DNA of 64,000 nucleotides, taken from assembly GCF_900119365.1 (NCBI RefSeq), contig NZ_FPJO01000022.1, forward strand, positions 1 through 64,000, read 5' to 3'. This DNA is from Streptomyces atratus (GTDB taxonomy: Bacteria > Actinomycetota > Actinomycetes > Streptomycetales > Streptomycetaceae). How positions within the stretch are numbered: position 1 is the first letter of the stretch; every line of letters starts with the position of its first letter. The notes under the pieces were generated by a model that was not told where the DNA came from, ran no database searches, and saw only the letters and a list, made by a program, of their open reading frames with translations. The position numbers were made by a program, and so were the translations under genes. Shown piece after piece: positions 43,915 to 53,476 of the stretch.

Positions 43915-44762
43915 GCCGCCACCCTTTCCTCGGCCCAGCGCCGCACATGCGGCAGATCGTCGTCCAGCCAGAAGGCGCTCTCTTCGGGGTTCTTGGAGTC
44001 GGTGACCACCAGGACCTCCTCGAACTTGGCACCCGTGCCCCGGAATCCGAGATGCGGCTCGACCGCCCACAGGCCGGGCTGCGGCGGATGGTCGGAGAAC
44101 TGGTACGGACTCCACAGCGGCGACCAGCCGTCCCGGTGCCCGTGCAGCGCGTCGCTCATCAGCCCCTTGAGGGACTGGGTGCCGAAGCCGAACACATGCG
44201 GGGACCAACGGCGTTCGGCAACGCGGTCGACCTTGTGGGCTATGACGCCGAAGGGATAGGCGCGATGCCTGTTGGCGTAGCCCTGCCTGATCATCAGGCG
44301 GTCGACGTCCTCGTATATCTCGCGCAGTGAACGCCGCTCGCGCACCTCGTGCAGTATCAGCTCGCGGTGGGCCTCCAGATCGGCCAGCAGCTTGTCGTGC
44401 AGGGGGTTGAGCCCCAGACAGCCGGAGTAGCCGATGTCGGCCGTGAAGCCCCTGTACACCGGAGCCATGTCGAGGATGAAGGGCATTCCCGGCTCCAGCT
44501 TCCGGTTGGTCGGGAAGAACTGCAGAGGAATCCTGAAGCCGGCGAACGCCGTGCGGTCCCCGAACCAGGCGAAGGGAAGATGGAACCAGTCCCGCACCCC
44601 GCGCTCACGCAGCCAGTCGCGCTGCATACGGGCCGCCTCCCGCTCGGTCACCCCCGGTCGGAGCCGTCCCGCGACCGCCTCCGCGCAGGCGTACGCGAGG
44701 CTCTGCACTTCTCTGAACCCCCGTAGATCCGGGGCCCTTGCGTCCTTCACTGCCGAAGCCAT
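43911..44762 (-). CDS. M24 metallopeptidase-like (pita-bread) enzyme
   Basis: 283 residues. The five dinuclear metal ligands can be placed: two aspartates in LDMAPVYRGFTADIGY, a histidine in FGVIAHKVDR (about 193), and glutamates in AVEPHLGFRG (about 243) and AKFEEVLVV (about 255). The family includes aminopeptidases and creatinase-like hydrolases. ATG 44762 has GGACGGTGG upstream. It is the first gene of the operon with the EphD-like fusion and MerR regulator; its partner enzymes suggest a small-molecule rather than peptide substrate, by inference only. Confidence 0.85.
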   Translation of the reverse strand: MASAVKDARAPDLRGFREVQSLAYACAEAVAGRLRPGVTEREAARMQRDWLRERGVRDWFHLPFAWFGDRTAFAGFRIPLQFFPTNRKLEPGMPFILDMAPVYRGFTADIGYSGCLGLNPLHDKLLADLEAHRELILHEVRERRSLREIYEDVDRLMIRQGYANRHRAYPFGVIAHKVDRVAERRWSPHVFGFGTQSLKGLMSDALHGHRDGWSPLWSPYQFSDHPPQPGLWAVEPHLGFRGTGAKFEEVLVVTDSKNPEESAFWLDDDLPHVRRWAEERVAA

Positions 44763-44861
44763 GCCACCGTCCGTTCCCTGCCGTGTGCGGTACGTGCCCG
44801 TAACGTGACACTGATGAATGTGACAATGTCCGGCGGCTGCGTCAAGGGGTGTGCGGAGACC

Positions 44862-44870
44862 TGTGGACAA
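44862..44870 (-). promoter_or_regulatory. Single DnaA box in the M24/ABC divergent promoter
   Basis: TGTGGACAA is the exact complement of TTGTCCACA, the preferred Streptomyces DnaA box. It lies in the 243-bp gap between divergent operons. The repeated GTGACA near 44803 and 44818 may be operator half-sites for the MerR protein. Confidence 0.6.
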
Positions 44871-45005
44871 CTCGGCCGGCCCCCTCTCCGGCCGCGGATG
44901 TCATACCCCGTGGTGGCCCCCTACGGGTCCGTACATCTGGAGTCGGAGGCCGATCCAGCCGCCAGGGCTGACGACTGATGTAGCCCGCGCCACTACCTTC
45001 GGACT

Positions 45006-46031
45006 GTGACTGTGATCGCGACCGAAAGCCTGAGCAAGCGGTTCCCCCGGGTGACCGCACTTGACCGGCTCTCCCTGGACATCGGCCCCGGTGTGACCGG
45101 CCTGGTGGGTTCCAACGGAGCCGGAAAGTCCACATTGATCAAGATCCTGCTGGGTCTGTCCCCCGCCACCGAAGGCCGGGCCGCCGTGCTCGGGCTCGAC
45201 GTCGCCACCAGTGGTGCCGCCATCCGGGAACGGGTCGGCTACATGCCCGAGCACGACTGCCTGCCACCGGACGTCTCGGCCACCGAGTTCGTCGTCCACA
45301 TGGCGCGGATGTCCGGACTGCCGCCGACGGCGGCGCGCGAACGCACCGCCGACACGCTCCGGCACGTGGGCCTCTACGAGGAGCGCTACCGCCCCATCGG
45401 CGGCTACTCGACCGGCATGAAGCAGCGCGTGAAGCTGGCGCAGGCGCTGGTTCACGACCCGCAGCTGGTCCTGCTCGACGAGCCGACCAACGGCCTCGAC
45501 CCGGTCGGCCGCGACGAGATGCTCGGACTGATCCGCCGCGTCCACACCGACTTCGGCATCTCGGTCCTGGTCACCTCGCACCTCCTGGGCGAGCTGGAAC
45601 GCACCTGCGACCATGTCGTCGTCATCGACGGCGGCACACTCCTGCGCTCCAGCTCCACCAGCGACTTCACCCAGACCACCGCGACCCTCGCGGTCGAGGT
45701 CACCGACAGCGACACCCACCCGGACGGCACCGACGCGCTGCGCCAGGTCCTCACCCGGGTCGGCGTGAAGTTCATCGGCCAGGACGGTCTCGACGCACAG
45801 GGGCTGCCCGGCGCGGGCCACATCCTGCTGGTCGAGGCGACCGGCGACGAGACGTACGACATCGTGCGCGACAGTGTCGCCGGGCTCGGGCTCGGCCTCG
45901 TACGGATGGAGCAGCGGCGCCACCACATCGCCGAGGTCTTCCGTACCGACGGGGCGCCCGCGTCCGCAGCCGTGGCGCAGAACGCGCCCGCGTCCGCAGG
46001 GCGCCGTACAGCAGAAGGGGAGCGGTCGTGA
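45006..46031 (+). CDS. ABC transporter ATP-binding protein (exporter, first copy)
   Basis: 341 residues. Walker A GSNGAGKST is near residue 36. The signature is the exporter-type YSTGMKQRVKLAQAL (about 137), and Walker B is LVLLDEPTNGLD. A C-terminal tail of about 110 residues follows, typical of CcmA/DrrA-like ATPases. GTG 45006 opens the operon. The stop overlaps the permease start (GTGATG), so the two are coupled. Drug, lipid or peptide export are possible. Confidence 0.92.
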   Translation: MTVIATESLSKRFPRVTALDRLSLDIGPGVTGLVGSNGAGKSTLIKILLGLSPATEGRAAVLGLDVATSGAAIRERVGYMPEHDCLPPDVSATEFVVHMARMSGLPPTAARERTADTLRHVGLYEERYRPIGGYSTGMKQRVKLAQALVHDPQLVLLDEPTNGLDPVGRDEMLGLIRRVHTDFGISVLVTSHLLGELERTCDHVVVIDGGTLLRSSSTSDFTQTTATLAVEVTDSDTHPDGTDALRQVLTRVGVKFIGQDGLDAQGLPGAGHILLVEATGDETYDIVRDSVAGLGLGLVRMEQRRHHIAEVFRTDGAPASAAVAQNAPASAGRRTAEGERS

Positions 46032-46939
46032 TGAGCACCGAGACCGGGACCGTGACCGGGAGCGAGACCTCCCGCATCCACAACATCGGGTACCGCTCCT
46101 ACGACGGCCCGCGGCTGGGGCGCGGCTATGCGCGGCGCTCGCTCTACTCGCAGTCCCTGCGCGGTGCGTTCGGACTCGGCCGTTCCGCCAAGTCCAAGGT
46201 GCTGCCGATGCTGCTCTTCGGCGTGATGTGCATGATCGCGGCGATCATCGTCGCCGTCGCCATCGCCGCCCCCGGAACGACGGCCCTGCCGATCAAGTAC
46301 ACCTCGTTCGCGATCTATCTCCAGGCCCTGATCGGTCTCTTCCTCGCCGCACAGGCACCACAGTCGGTCTCCAGGGACCTGCGGTTCAAGAGTGTGCCGC
46401 TGTACTTCTCGCGGCCGATCGAACGGGTCGACTACGTCCTGGCCAAGCTGGCGGCCATGGCGTCCGCGCTCTTCATTCTCACCGGCACGCCGCTCCTCAT
46501 CCTCTATGTGGGCGCGCTGCTCGGGAAGTTCGACTTCGCCGACCAGACCAAGGGATTCGGACAGGGGCTGGTATCGGTGGCACTGCTCTCGGTGCTCTTC
46601 GCCGCACTCGGCCTGGTGATGGCCGCGCTGACACCGCGCCGTGGCTTCGGCGTCGCCGCGGTGATCGCCGTACTGACCATCACCTACGGCGCGGTCTCCA
46701 CGGTCCAGGCCATCGCCTGGCAGACGGGCTCCTCCGGGGCCATCGAGTGGCTGGGGCTCTTCTCCCCCATCACGCTGATCGACGGCGTGCAGACCGCGTT
46801 CCTCGGGGCCGGCTCGGCCTTCCCCGGAGGGGAAGGCCCGGGAGCCGGGGCCGGTCTGGTCTATCTGATCGTTGTTCTCGCGCTCGTCGCCGGCTCGTAC
46901 GCCGTACTGATGCGCCGCTACCGGAGGGTCGGGCTGTGA
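46031..46939 (+). CDS. ABC-2 type permease
   Basis: 302 residues with about six membrane helices. A cytoplasmic N-terminus (IHNIGYRSYDGPRLGRGYARRSLYSQSLR) is characteristic of this actinobacterial ABC-2 permease group. PQSVSRDLRFKSVPLYFSRPIERVDYVLAKL is the conserved loop before helix 2. ATG 46031 follows GGGGAGCGGTCGTG. It is paired with the ATPase before it, and its end overlaps the next ATPase start. Confidence 0.9.
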   Translation: MSTETGTVTGSETSRIHNIGYRSYDGPRLGRGYARRSLYSQSLRGAFGLGRSAKSKVLPMLLFGVMCMIAAIIVAVAIAAPGTTALPIKYTSFAIYLQALIGLFLAAQAPQSVSRDLRFKSVPLYFSRPIERVDYVLAKLAAMASALFILTGTPLLILYVGALLGKFDFADQTKGFGQGLVSVALLSVLFAALGLVMAALTPRRGFGVAAVIAVLTITYGAVSTVQAIAWQTGSSGAIEWLGLFSPITLIDGVQTAFLGAGSAFPGGEGPGAGAGLVYLIVVLALVAGSYAVLMRRYRRVGL

Positions 46940-47847
46940 CCACCATCGAGATCGACCACACCTCGCGCTGGTTCGGCAATGTGGTCGCCGTCAACGACGT
47001 GAGCATGACGGTGGGCCCGGGAGTCACCGGTCTGCTCGGCCCCAACGGTGCGGGAAAGTCCACGCTGATCAACATGATGGCCGGCTTCCTCGCCCCGTCG
47101 ACGGGCACGGTCACGCTGGACGGCCAGGCGATCTGGCGCAACGAAGCCGTGTACAGGGAGATCGGGATCGTGCCGGAGCGGGAGGCCATGTACGACTTCC
47201 TGACCGGCTACGAGTTCGTGGTCGCCAACGCCGAGCTCCAGGGGCTCGGCGAAGCGGAGGCGCAGAGGGCGCTGGCCACGGTCGAGATGGAGTATGCGCA
47301 GGACCGCAAGATCTCGACGTACAGCAAGGGCATGCGCCAGCGCGTGAAGATGGCGTCCGCCCTGGTCCACGAACCGTCGGTGCTGCTGCTCGACGAGCCG
47401 TTCAACGGCATGGACCCGCGCCAGCGGATGCAGCTGATGGAGCTGCTGCGACAGATGGGGGAACAGGGCCGTACGGTGCTCTTCTCCTCCCACATCCTCG
47501 AAGAGGTCGAGCAACTCGCCTCCCACATCGAGGTGATCGTGGCGGGACGGCACGCGGCGTCCGGCGACTTCCGCAAGATCCGCCGGCTGATGACGGACCG
47601 CCCGCACCGCTATCTCGTACGTTCCAGCGACGACCGCGCCCTCGCCGCCGCGCTGATTGCCGACCCGTCGACGGCCGGCATCGAGGTGGACCCGGGCGAA
47701 CAGGCCCTGCGGATCCAGGCGGTCGACTTCGGGCGCTTCACCGAGCTGCTGCCGAAGGTCGCGCGGGAACACGGAATTCGTCTTCTGACCGTTTCGCCGT
47801 CCGACGAGTCCCTCGAATCGGTCTTTTCCTATCTCGTAGCGGCCTGA
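46936..47847 (+). CDS. ABC transporter ATP-binding protein (exporter, second copy)
   Basis: 303 residues: Walker A GPNGAGKST (about 35), signature YSKGMRQRVKMASAL, Walker B LLLLDEPFNGMD. The tail is shorter than in the first ATPase. The GTG start overlaps the permease stop by 4 bp (GTGA). It probably drives the second permease, making a two-ATPase, two-permease exporter or two related exporters. Confidence 0.92.
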   Translation: MTTIEIDHTSRWFGNVVAVNDVSMTVGPGVTGLLGPNGAGKSTLINMMAGFLAPSTGTVTLDGQAIWRNEAVYREIGIVPEREAMYDFLTGYEFVVANAELQGLGEAEAQRALATVEMEYAQDRKISTYSKGMRQRVKMASALVHEPSVLLLDEPFNGMDPRQRMQLMELLRQMGEQGRTVLFSSHILEEVEQLASHIEVIVAGRHAASGDFRKIRRLMTDRPHRYLVRSSDDRALAAALIADPSTAGIEVDPGEQALRIQAVDFGRFTELLPKVAREHGIRLLTVSPSDESLESVFSYLVAA

Positions 47848-47877
47848 GTAGTGGCCTGAAAGGAGCTGTGAAGCGTC

Positions 47878-48597
47878 ATGTACGACCCCACAGTCGCCCG
47901 GCTCACCTACCGGGCCCTGCTCGGCCGACGCCGGGCCGCCATCCTGTTCGCCCTGCCCGCGCTGCTGGTGGCCATCGCCTTCGCGGTACGGGTGCTCACC
48001 GGGTCCGACGACCAGGTGGCCTCGGACGTGCTGGGCGGCTTCGCCATCGCCACGATGGTGCCGCTGATCGGAGTGATCGCCGGAACCGGGGCCATCGGTC
48101 CCGAGATCGACGACGGCTCGATCGTCTATCTGCTGGCCAAGCCGGTGAAGCGGCCGACGATCATCTTCACCAAGCTGATCGTCGCCATTGCCGTGACGAT
48201 GGTCTTCTCCGCGCTGCCCACGCTGATCGCGGGCCTGATCCTCAATGGCAACGGCCAGCAGATCGCGGTGGCCTACACCATCGCGGCGCTGGTCGCCTCG
48301 ATCGCGTACAGCGCGCTGTTCCTGCTGCTGGGCACCGTCAGCCGGCACGCGGTCGTCTTCGGCCTCGTCTACGCGCTGGTGTGGGAGGCCCTGTTCGGCA
48401 CCCTGGTGCCCGGGGCGCGCACGCTCAGCGTCCAGCAGTGGTCCCTCGCGGTCGCCGAGAAGGTCGGCGGGGCGGGCGCGATCACCTCCGACGTCGGACT
48501 GCCGACCGCGACGGTCCTGCTGGTGGCGGTCACGGTGGTGGCGACCTGGTACGCGGGACAGAAGCTGCGCACGCTGAAGCTGGCCGGCGACGAGTGA
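47878..48597 (+). CDS. ABC-2 type permease, second copy
   Basis: 239 residues with six membrane helices. The N-terminus is MYDPTVARLTYRALLGRRRA, and the central EIDDGSIVYLLAKPVKRPTIIFTKLI parallels the loop of the first permease. AAAGGAGCTG precedes the ATG. Last gene of the operon; no clear terminator stem was found in the next 60 bp. Confidence 0.9.
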   Translation: MYDPTVARLTYRALLGRRRAAILFALPALLVAIAFAVRVLTGSDDQVASDVLGGFAIATMVPLIGVIAGTGAIGPEIDDGSIVYLLAKPVKRPTIIFTKLIVAIAVTMVFSALPTLIAGLILNGNGQQIAVAYTIAALVASIAYSALFLLLGTVSRHAVVFGLVYALVWEALFGTLVPGARTLSVQQWSLAVAEKVGGAGAITSDVGLPTATVLLVAVTVVATWYAGQKLRTLKLAGDE

Positions 48598-48920
48598 CCG
48601 GCGGTCCGCCTCCCGGCCCATCCCCCGAACGGTAGGTTCCTGACCACTCCGGCACCCGTCAACCCTCGCCTTCTGGGCGGGGGTTGACGCATTTTCGGAC
48701 AGTCGCACGCGTAACTGTACGGTTATCGGTCCGTTGAGCAGGGTGCGTGGAGGCAACTGGGATCCGTGGCGTCGTAGTTCTCGTGAAACAGGGATTGCCG
48801 ATGCCGACGAGGGAGTACCCGCCGGGTCGGTCATTGAGTGAGTGCAACCGTGAGCGTCCTCCGACCCTCGAGCCCGGGACAGGGCTGCCCGTCGTCGTTT
48901 CACGATCGGAAGGCATGCCC
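48598..48920 (+). other. Intergenic region before the HTH/coiled-coil gene
   Basis: 323 bp. TTGACG at 48685 may be a -35 element, with a weak TAACTG-like -10. It also holds two broken parS-like pieces: CTCGTGAAAC near 48778-48787 and GTTTCACG near 48897-48904. An open frame from GTG 48747 runs through in phase with the gene, but its composition is unlike coding DNA. Confidence 0.4.
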
Positions 48921-49724
<804 letters not shown>

Positions 49725-49769
49725 CCGCGGCAGGGCCGCGCGCCGGCACGCGACCCCGTGTCCGCACTT

Positions 49770-50573
49770 CTACGACTGGAGCAACTGCTCCAGCACCACG
49801 GCGATGCCATCGTCCTCGTTGGACGCGGTGACCTCCTGGGCCACGGCCTTCAGGTCCTCGTGTGCGTTGGCCATCGCCACGCCCCGCCGCGCCCAGGCGA
49901 ACATCGGGATGTCGTTCGGCATGTCGCCGAAGGCCAGGGTGTCCGCGGCCTTCATGCCCAGCCGGCGCGCGGCCAGCGAGAGCCCGGTCGCCTTGCTCAG
50001 CCCCAGCGGCAGGATCTCCACCACTCCCGGACCGGCCACGACCACGTCCACGAGATTGCCGACAGCCGCGCGCGCGGCCTTCGCCAGTGCGTCGTCGTCC
50101 AGATCGGGGTGCTGGAGGTAGACCTTGTTCAGGGGCGCGGACCACAGCTCGGCCGGGTCCTTCACGAAGACGGCCGGAAGCGGACCTTCCTGTACCCGAT
50201 AGCCGGGGCCGACCATCACCTCGCCGTCGAGCCCGTCGCGGCTCGCCGCCAGGGCCAGCGGACCGACCTCGGCCTCGACCTTGGACAGCGCGAGACCGGC
50301 CAGCTGCCGGTCCAGCGTCAGTGAGGTCAGCAGTTTGCGCTCGCCCGCGTGGTAGACCTGCGCGCCCTGGCCGCAGACGGCGAGCCCCTCGTAGCCGAGG
50401 TCGTCCAGGATGTGGCGGGTCCAGGGGACCGACCGGCCGGTGACGATGATGTGCGCGGCACCGGCCGCGGTGACCGCGGCCAGTGCCTCACGGGTGCGCT
50501 CGGAGACCGTGTCGTCGTCACGCAGCAGCGTGCCGTCGAGATCGGTCGCGACGAGCCTGTACGGGAAGGTCAC
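49770..50573 (-). CDS. HAD superfamily (Cof-type) phosphatase
   Basis: 267 residues. Motif I DLDGTLLRDDD (about 9), motif II HIIVTGRSV (about 41), and motif IV GDMPNDIPMF (about 216) are intact. GTG 50573 overlaps the serS stop by 4 bp (GTGA), so it is translated with seryl-tRNA synthetase. It is a paralogue of the HAD protein at 31024-31890 (shared VSERTREALAAV-type start and APxNKVYLQHP variation in the cap). A serine- or nucleotide-related phosphate is conceivable, but the link may be simply positional. Confidence 0.92.
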   Translation of the reverse strand: MTFPYRLVATDLDGTLLRDDDTVSERTREALAAVTAAGAAHIIVTGRSVPWTRHILDDLGYEGLAVCGQGAQVYHAGERKLLTSLTLDRQLAGLALSKVEAEVGPLALAASRDGLDGEVMVGPGYRVQEGPLPAVFVKDPAELWSAPLNKVYLQHPDLDDDALAKAARAAVGNLVDVVVAGPGVVEILPLGLSKATGLSLAARRLGMKAADTLAFGDMPNDIPMFAWARRGVAMANAHEDLKAVAQEVTASNEDDGIAVVLEQLLQS

Positions 50574-51859
50574 TTGGCGACCGGCTCCAGAACCTCGCGC
50601 CCGCCCAGATACGGCCGGAGCACCTCGGGCACCCGTACCGAACCGTCGGCCAGCTGGTGGTTCTCCAGAATCGCCACGATCGTGCGCGGCACGGCGCAGA
50701 GTGTGCCGTTCAGCGTGGACAGCGGCTGGAGGACCTTCTTGCCGTCGCGGGTGTCGCGCATCCGGACGGACAGGCGGCGAGCCTGGAAACCGTTGCAGTT
50801 CGACGCGGACGTCAGCTCGCGGTACTTGCCCTGCGTCGGGATCCACGCCTCGCAGTCGAACTTCCGGGAGGCCGAGGCGCCCAGGTCGCCGGTGGCGACA
50901 TCGATCACCTGGAAGGGCAGCTCAAGAGCGGTGAGCCACTGCTTCTCCCAGTCGAGGAGCCTGCGGTGCTCCGCCTCGGCGTCCGCCGGGTCGACGTACG
51001 AGAACATCTCGACCTTGTCGAACTGGTGCACCCGGAAGATGCCCCGGGTGTCCTTGCCGTACGTACCGGCCTCGCGGCGGTAGCAGGGGGAGAAGCCCGC
51101 GTAGCGCAGCGGCAGTTTCTCGGCGTCGATGATCTCGTCCATGTGGTACGCGGCGAGCGGGACCTCGGAGGTGCCGACCAGGTAGTAGTCGTCCTTCTCC
51201 AGGTGGTACACGTTCTCCGCGGCCTGGCCGAGGAACCCGGTGCCCTCCATGGCGCGCGGGCGGACCAGCGCCGGCGTCAGCATCGGGATGAAGCCGGCCT
51301 CGGTGGCCTGCGCGATCGCCGCGTTGACCAGGGCCAGCTCCAGCAGCGCGCCGACGCCCGTCAGGTAGTAGAAGCGCGAGCCGGAGACCTTGGCGCCGCG
51401 CTCCATGTCGATGGCGCCGAGCTTCTCGCCGAGCTCCAGGTGGTCCTTGGGCTCGAAGCCCTCGGCCCCGAAGTCACGGATCGTGCCGTGCGTCTCCAGG
51501 ACGACGAAGTCCTCCTCACCGCCGACCGGCGCGTCCTCGTGGACGATGTTGCCGATCTGGAGCATCAGGCTCTTGGCCTCGGCGTCGGCCTCGTCCTGTG
51601 CGGCGTCGGCGGCCTTGACGTCGGCCTTCAGCTGCTCGGCCCGCTTGAGCAGCTCGGCGCGCTCGTCGGGCGAGGCCTTGGGGATGAGTTTGCCGAGCGC
51701 TTTCTGCTCGGAGCGGAGTTCGTCGAAGCGGACACCGGACGACCTGCGCCGCTCGTCGGCGGAGAGAAGGGCGTCGACGAGCTCGACGTCCTCTCCACGG
51801 GCGCGCTGGGAGGCGCGAACACGGTCGGGGTCCTCACGGAGCAGGCGAAGGTCAATCAC
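50570..51859 (-). CDS. serS: Seryl-tRNA synthetase
   Basis: 429 residues. The N-terminal coiled-coil arm (about 1-110; EDVELVDALLSADERRR ... LKADVKAADAAQDEADAEAKSLM) binds the long variable arm of tRNA-Ser. The class II catalytic core follows, with LTPALVRPRAMEGTGF (motif 1), CYRREAGTYGKDTRGIFRVH (motif 2) and NGTLCAVPRTIVAILE (motif 3, using the R). The leader to its right contains a small TTGCC-TGAATT-GGCAA hairpin (51929-51944) and the DnaA-box region. No T-box was recognised. Confidence 0.97.
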   Translation of the reverse strand: MIDLRLLREDPDRVRASQRARGEDVELVDALLSADERRRSSGVRFDELRSEQKALGKLIPKASPDERAELLKRAEQLKADVKAADAAQDEADAEAKSLMLQIGNIVHEDAPVGGEEDFVVLETHGTIRDFGAEGFEPKDHLELGEKLGAIDMERGAKVSGSRFYYLTGVGALLELALVNAAIAQATEAGFIPMLTPALVRPRAMEGTGFLGQAAENVYHLEKDDYYLVGTSEVPLAAYHMDEIIDAEKLPLRYAGFSPCYRREAGTYGKDTRGIFRVHQFDKVEMFSYVDPADAEAEHRRLLDWEKQWLTALELPFQVIDVATGDLGASASRKFDCEAWIPTQGKYRELTSASNCNGFQARRLSVRMRDTRDGKKVLQPLSTLNGTLCAVPRTIVAILENHQLADGSVRVPEVLRPYLGGREVLEPVAK

Positions 51860-52074
51860 CCCTCCAGGCTACCGGTGTGCACTTCCTCCGCTCGAACCGA
51901 TATTGCCGAGCGTGTCACTTTGCCCTAATTGCCTGAATTGGCAATGCTGGGGGAGATTGTGCGGCTGGAGTGGGTCCCGATCGTCAATAAAAAGAGCGTA
52001 CTCGCCTGAATGGGGCAGAGGGCTTCACTCGTCTTGACGTATCCCCCTTACTCGGAACGGCAGTTGACCGTTAC

Positions 52075-52393
52075 TTGTCCACAGGCTCCCGGGCTTCCGA
52101 AAGTTATCCACAGGCTGTGAGGAAGATCTGTGGATGCCGGAAGGGGGCATTTCGAAAGCTGTCTGATGGCTCGCGGATTTCCCGTTCAAACCCGCTTCAG
52201 ACACTCGTTCGGGTGGGAATTTACCGCCCTAAAGAGTTGATCAATGGAATTGGGGCGAGACGGGGCGGCTCGGGTGGCCTGTCGGCCTGTGGATGCATCT
52301 GGGTCGACTGGAGCAATATGTCGACCATGTCGCCTTGGGGTGTCGACTTGTCCCCAGGTCGAGAACCGCCCCTGTGGATAACTCTGTGGATAC
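52075..52393. promoter_or_regulatory. Cluster of seven DnaA boxes in serS-pheA intergenic region
   Basis: The 654-bp gap 51860-52513 has no gene. It holds TTGTCCACA (52075-52083, perfect), TTATCCACA (52104-52112), inverted TGTGGATGC (52129-52137 and 52289-52297), TTGTCCCCA (52348-52356, one mismatch), and inverted TGTGGATAA (52373-52381) and TGTGGATAC (52385-52393). The last two are spaced 12 bp. The left part (51900-52020) is AT-rich, with CAATAAAAAG. S. coelicolor has DnaA-titrating clusters flanking oriC (named H69, D24, D78), one of high affinity; this cluster resembles them in kind. Confidence 0.82.
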
Positions 52394-52513
52394 CGGAAAT
52401 CGGTAGATCGGACCAGCGGCGAGGGTGTGCTGAGACCCGAAAACCCCCGGCGGGCCCGGCTCCCGACCGACTTCGTCAGCCTCCGGCGGGCCCGGTCTCC
52501 CCGACTCCGTCCG

Positions 52514-53449
52514 TCAGCCCCGGCCGTCCAGGTTCCTGGTCAGCCAGTCGGAGGCCTCCGTGAACTCCGCGTCCGACGTCCCCGCGCGCAGCGGCCGTAC
52601 GTCCTGCAACGCCACCCCTGCCCGCGGGTACGAACCCAGGAACCGCACCTTCGGGCAGATCCGCTTCAGCCCCATCAACGCCTCGCCGACCCGGCGGTCC
52701 GCGATGTGCCCCTCGGCGTCCACCGCGAAGCAGTAGTTCCCGATGCCGGCACCCGTCGGCCGCGACTGGATCAGCATCAGGTTCACCCCGCGCACCGCGA
52801 ACTCCTGGAGCAGTTCGAGCAGCGCACCGGGGTGGTCCTCGCCCAGCCAGATGACCACCGAGGTCTTGTCCGCGCCCGTCGGCGCCGCGGGCCGGGCCGG
52901 GCGGCCCACCAGGACGAAGCGGGTCTGCGCGTTCACCGCGTCATGGATCTCGGTCACCAGCGGTTCGAGACCGTAGGTCGCCGCCGCGAACTCACCGGCG
53001 AAGGCGGCGTCGTACCGGCCCTCCTGCACCAGCCGGGCCCCGTCCGCGTTGGAGGCCGCCGACTCCCACACGGCGTCCGGGAGATGGGCGGCCATCCAGT
53101 TGCGCACCTGCGGCTGCGCGGCCGGGTGCGCGGTGACCGACTTGATGTCGGACAGCTTCGTACCCGGCCGCACCAGCAGCGCGAAGGTGATGGAGAGCAG
53201 CACTTCGCGGTAGATCATCAGCGGTTCGCCGGTGGTCAGCTCGTCGAGCGTCGCGGTGATGCCGCCCTCGACGGAGTTCTCGATCGGTACGAGCGCCGCC
53301 GCGGCGGCCCCGCTGCGTACCGCGTCCAGAGCCGCCGGTACGGAGACCATCGGGACGAGTTCGCGGGTGGCGGCCTCCGGGAGCGTACGGAGGGCGACCT
53401 CGGTGAAGGTGCCTTCGGGGCCGAGATATGCGTAGCGCGTGGCGGACAT
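52514..53449 (-). CDS. pheA: Prephenate dehydratase
   Basis: 311 residues. The dehydratase domain (about 5-190) starts YAYLGPEGTFTEVAL and keeps the catalytic TRF motif in NAQTRFVLVG (about 176). A C-terminal ACT domain (about 200-275) has the GALLELL and SRPTG segments that bind phenylalanine for feedback control. It is a monofunctional form, without chorismate mutase. Its start is 27 bp from dtpA, so it may be the last gene of the copper/peroxidase transcript. Confidence 0.96.
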   Translation of the reverse strand: MSATRYAYLGPEGTFTEVALRTLPEAATRELVPMVSVPAALDAVRSGAAAAALVPIENSVEGGITATLDELTTGEPLMIYREVLLSITFALLVRPGTKLSDIKSVTAHPAAQPQVRNWMAAHLPDAVWESAASNADGARLVQEGRYDAAFAGEFAAATYGLEPLVTEIHDAVNAQTRFVLVGRPARPAAPTGADKTSVVIWLGEDHPGALLELLQEFAVRGVNLMLIQSRPTGAGIGNYCFAVDAEGHIADRRVGEALMGLKRICPKVRFLGSYPRAGVALQDVRPLRAGTSDAEFTEASDWLTRNLDGRG

Positions 53450-53476
53450 ACCGTCACCCTAATGCGCCCCGGTGGC

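Noticed and set aside
48776..48904. Two parS-like pieces (CTCGTGAAAC and GTTTCACG)
   Set aside because: Each matches only about half of the palindrome; the better one has three mismatches in 14.
51860..52060. Possible T-box leader for serS
   Set aside because: Only a small TTGCC/GGCAA hairpin is present; no T-box consensus or specifier loop could be found.
52075..52563. Short plus-strand open frame across the DnaA-box region
   Set aside because: Composition is unlike Streptomyces coding DNA and the frame is filled with DnaA boxes; no ribosome site.
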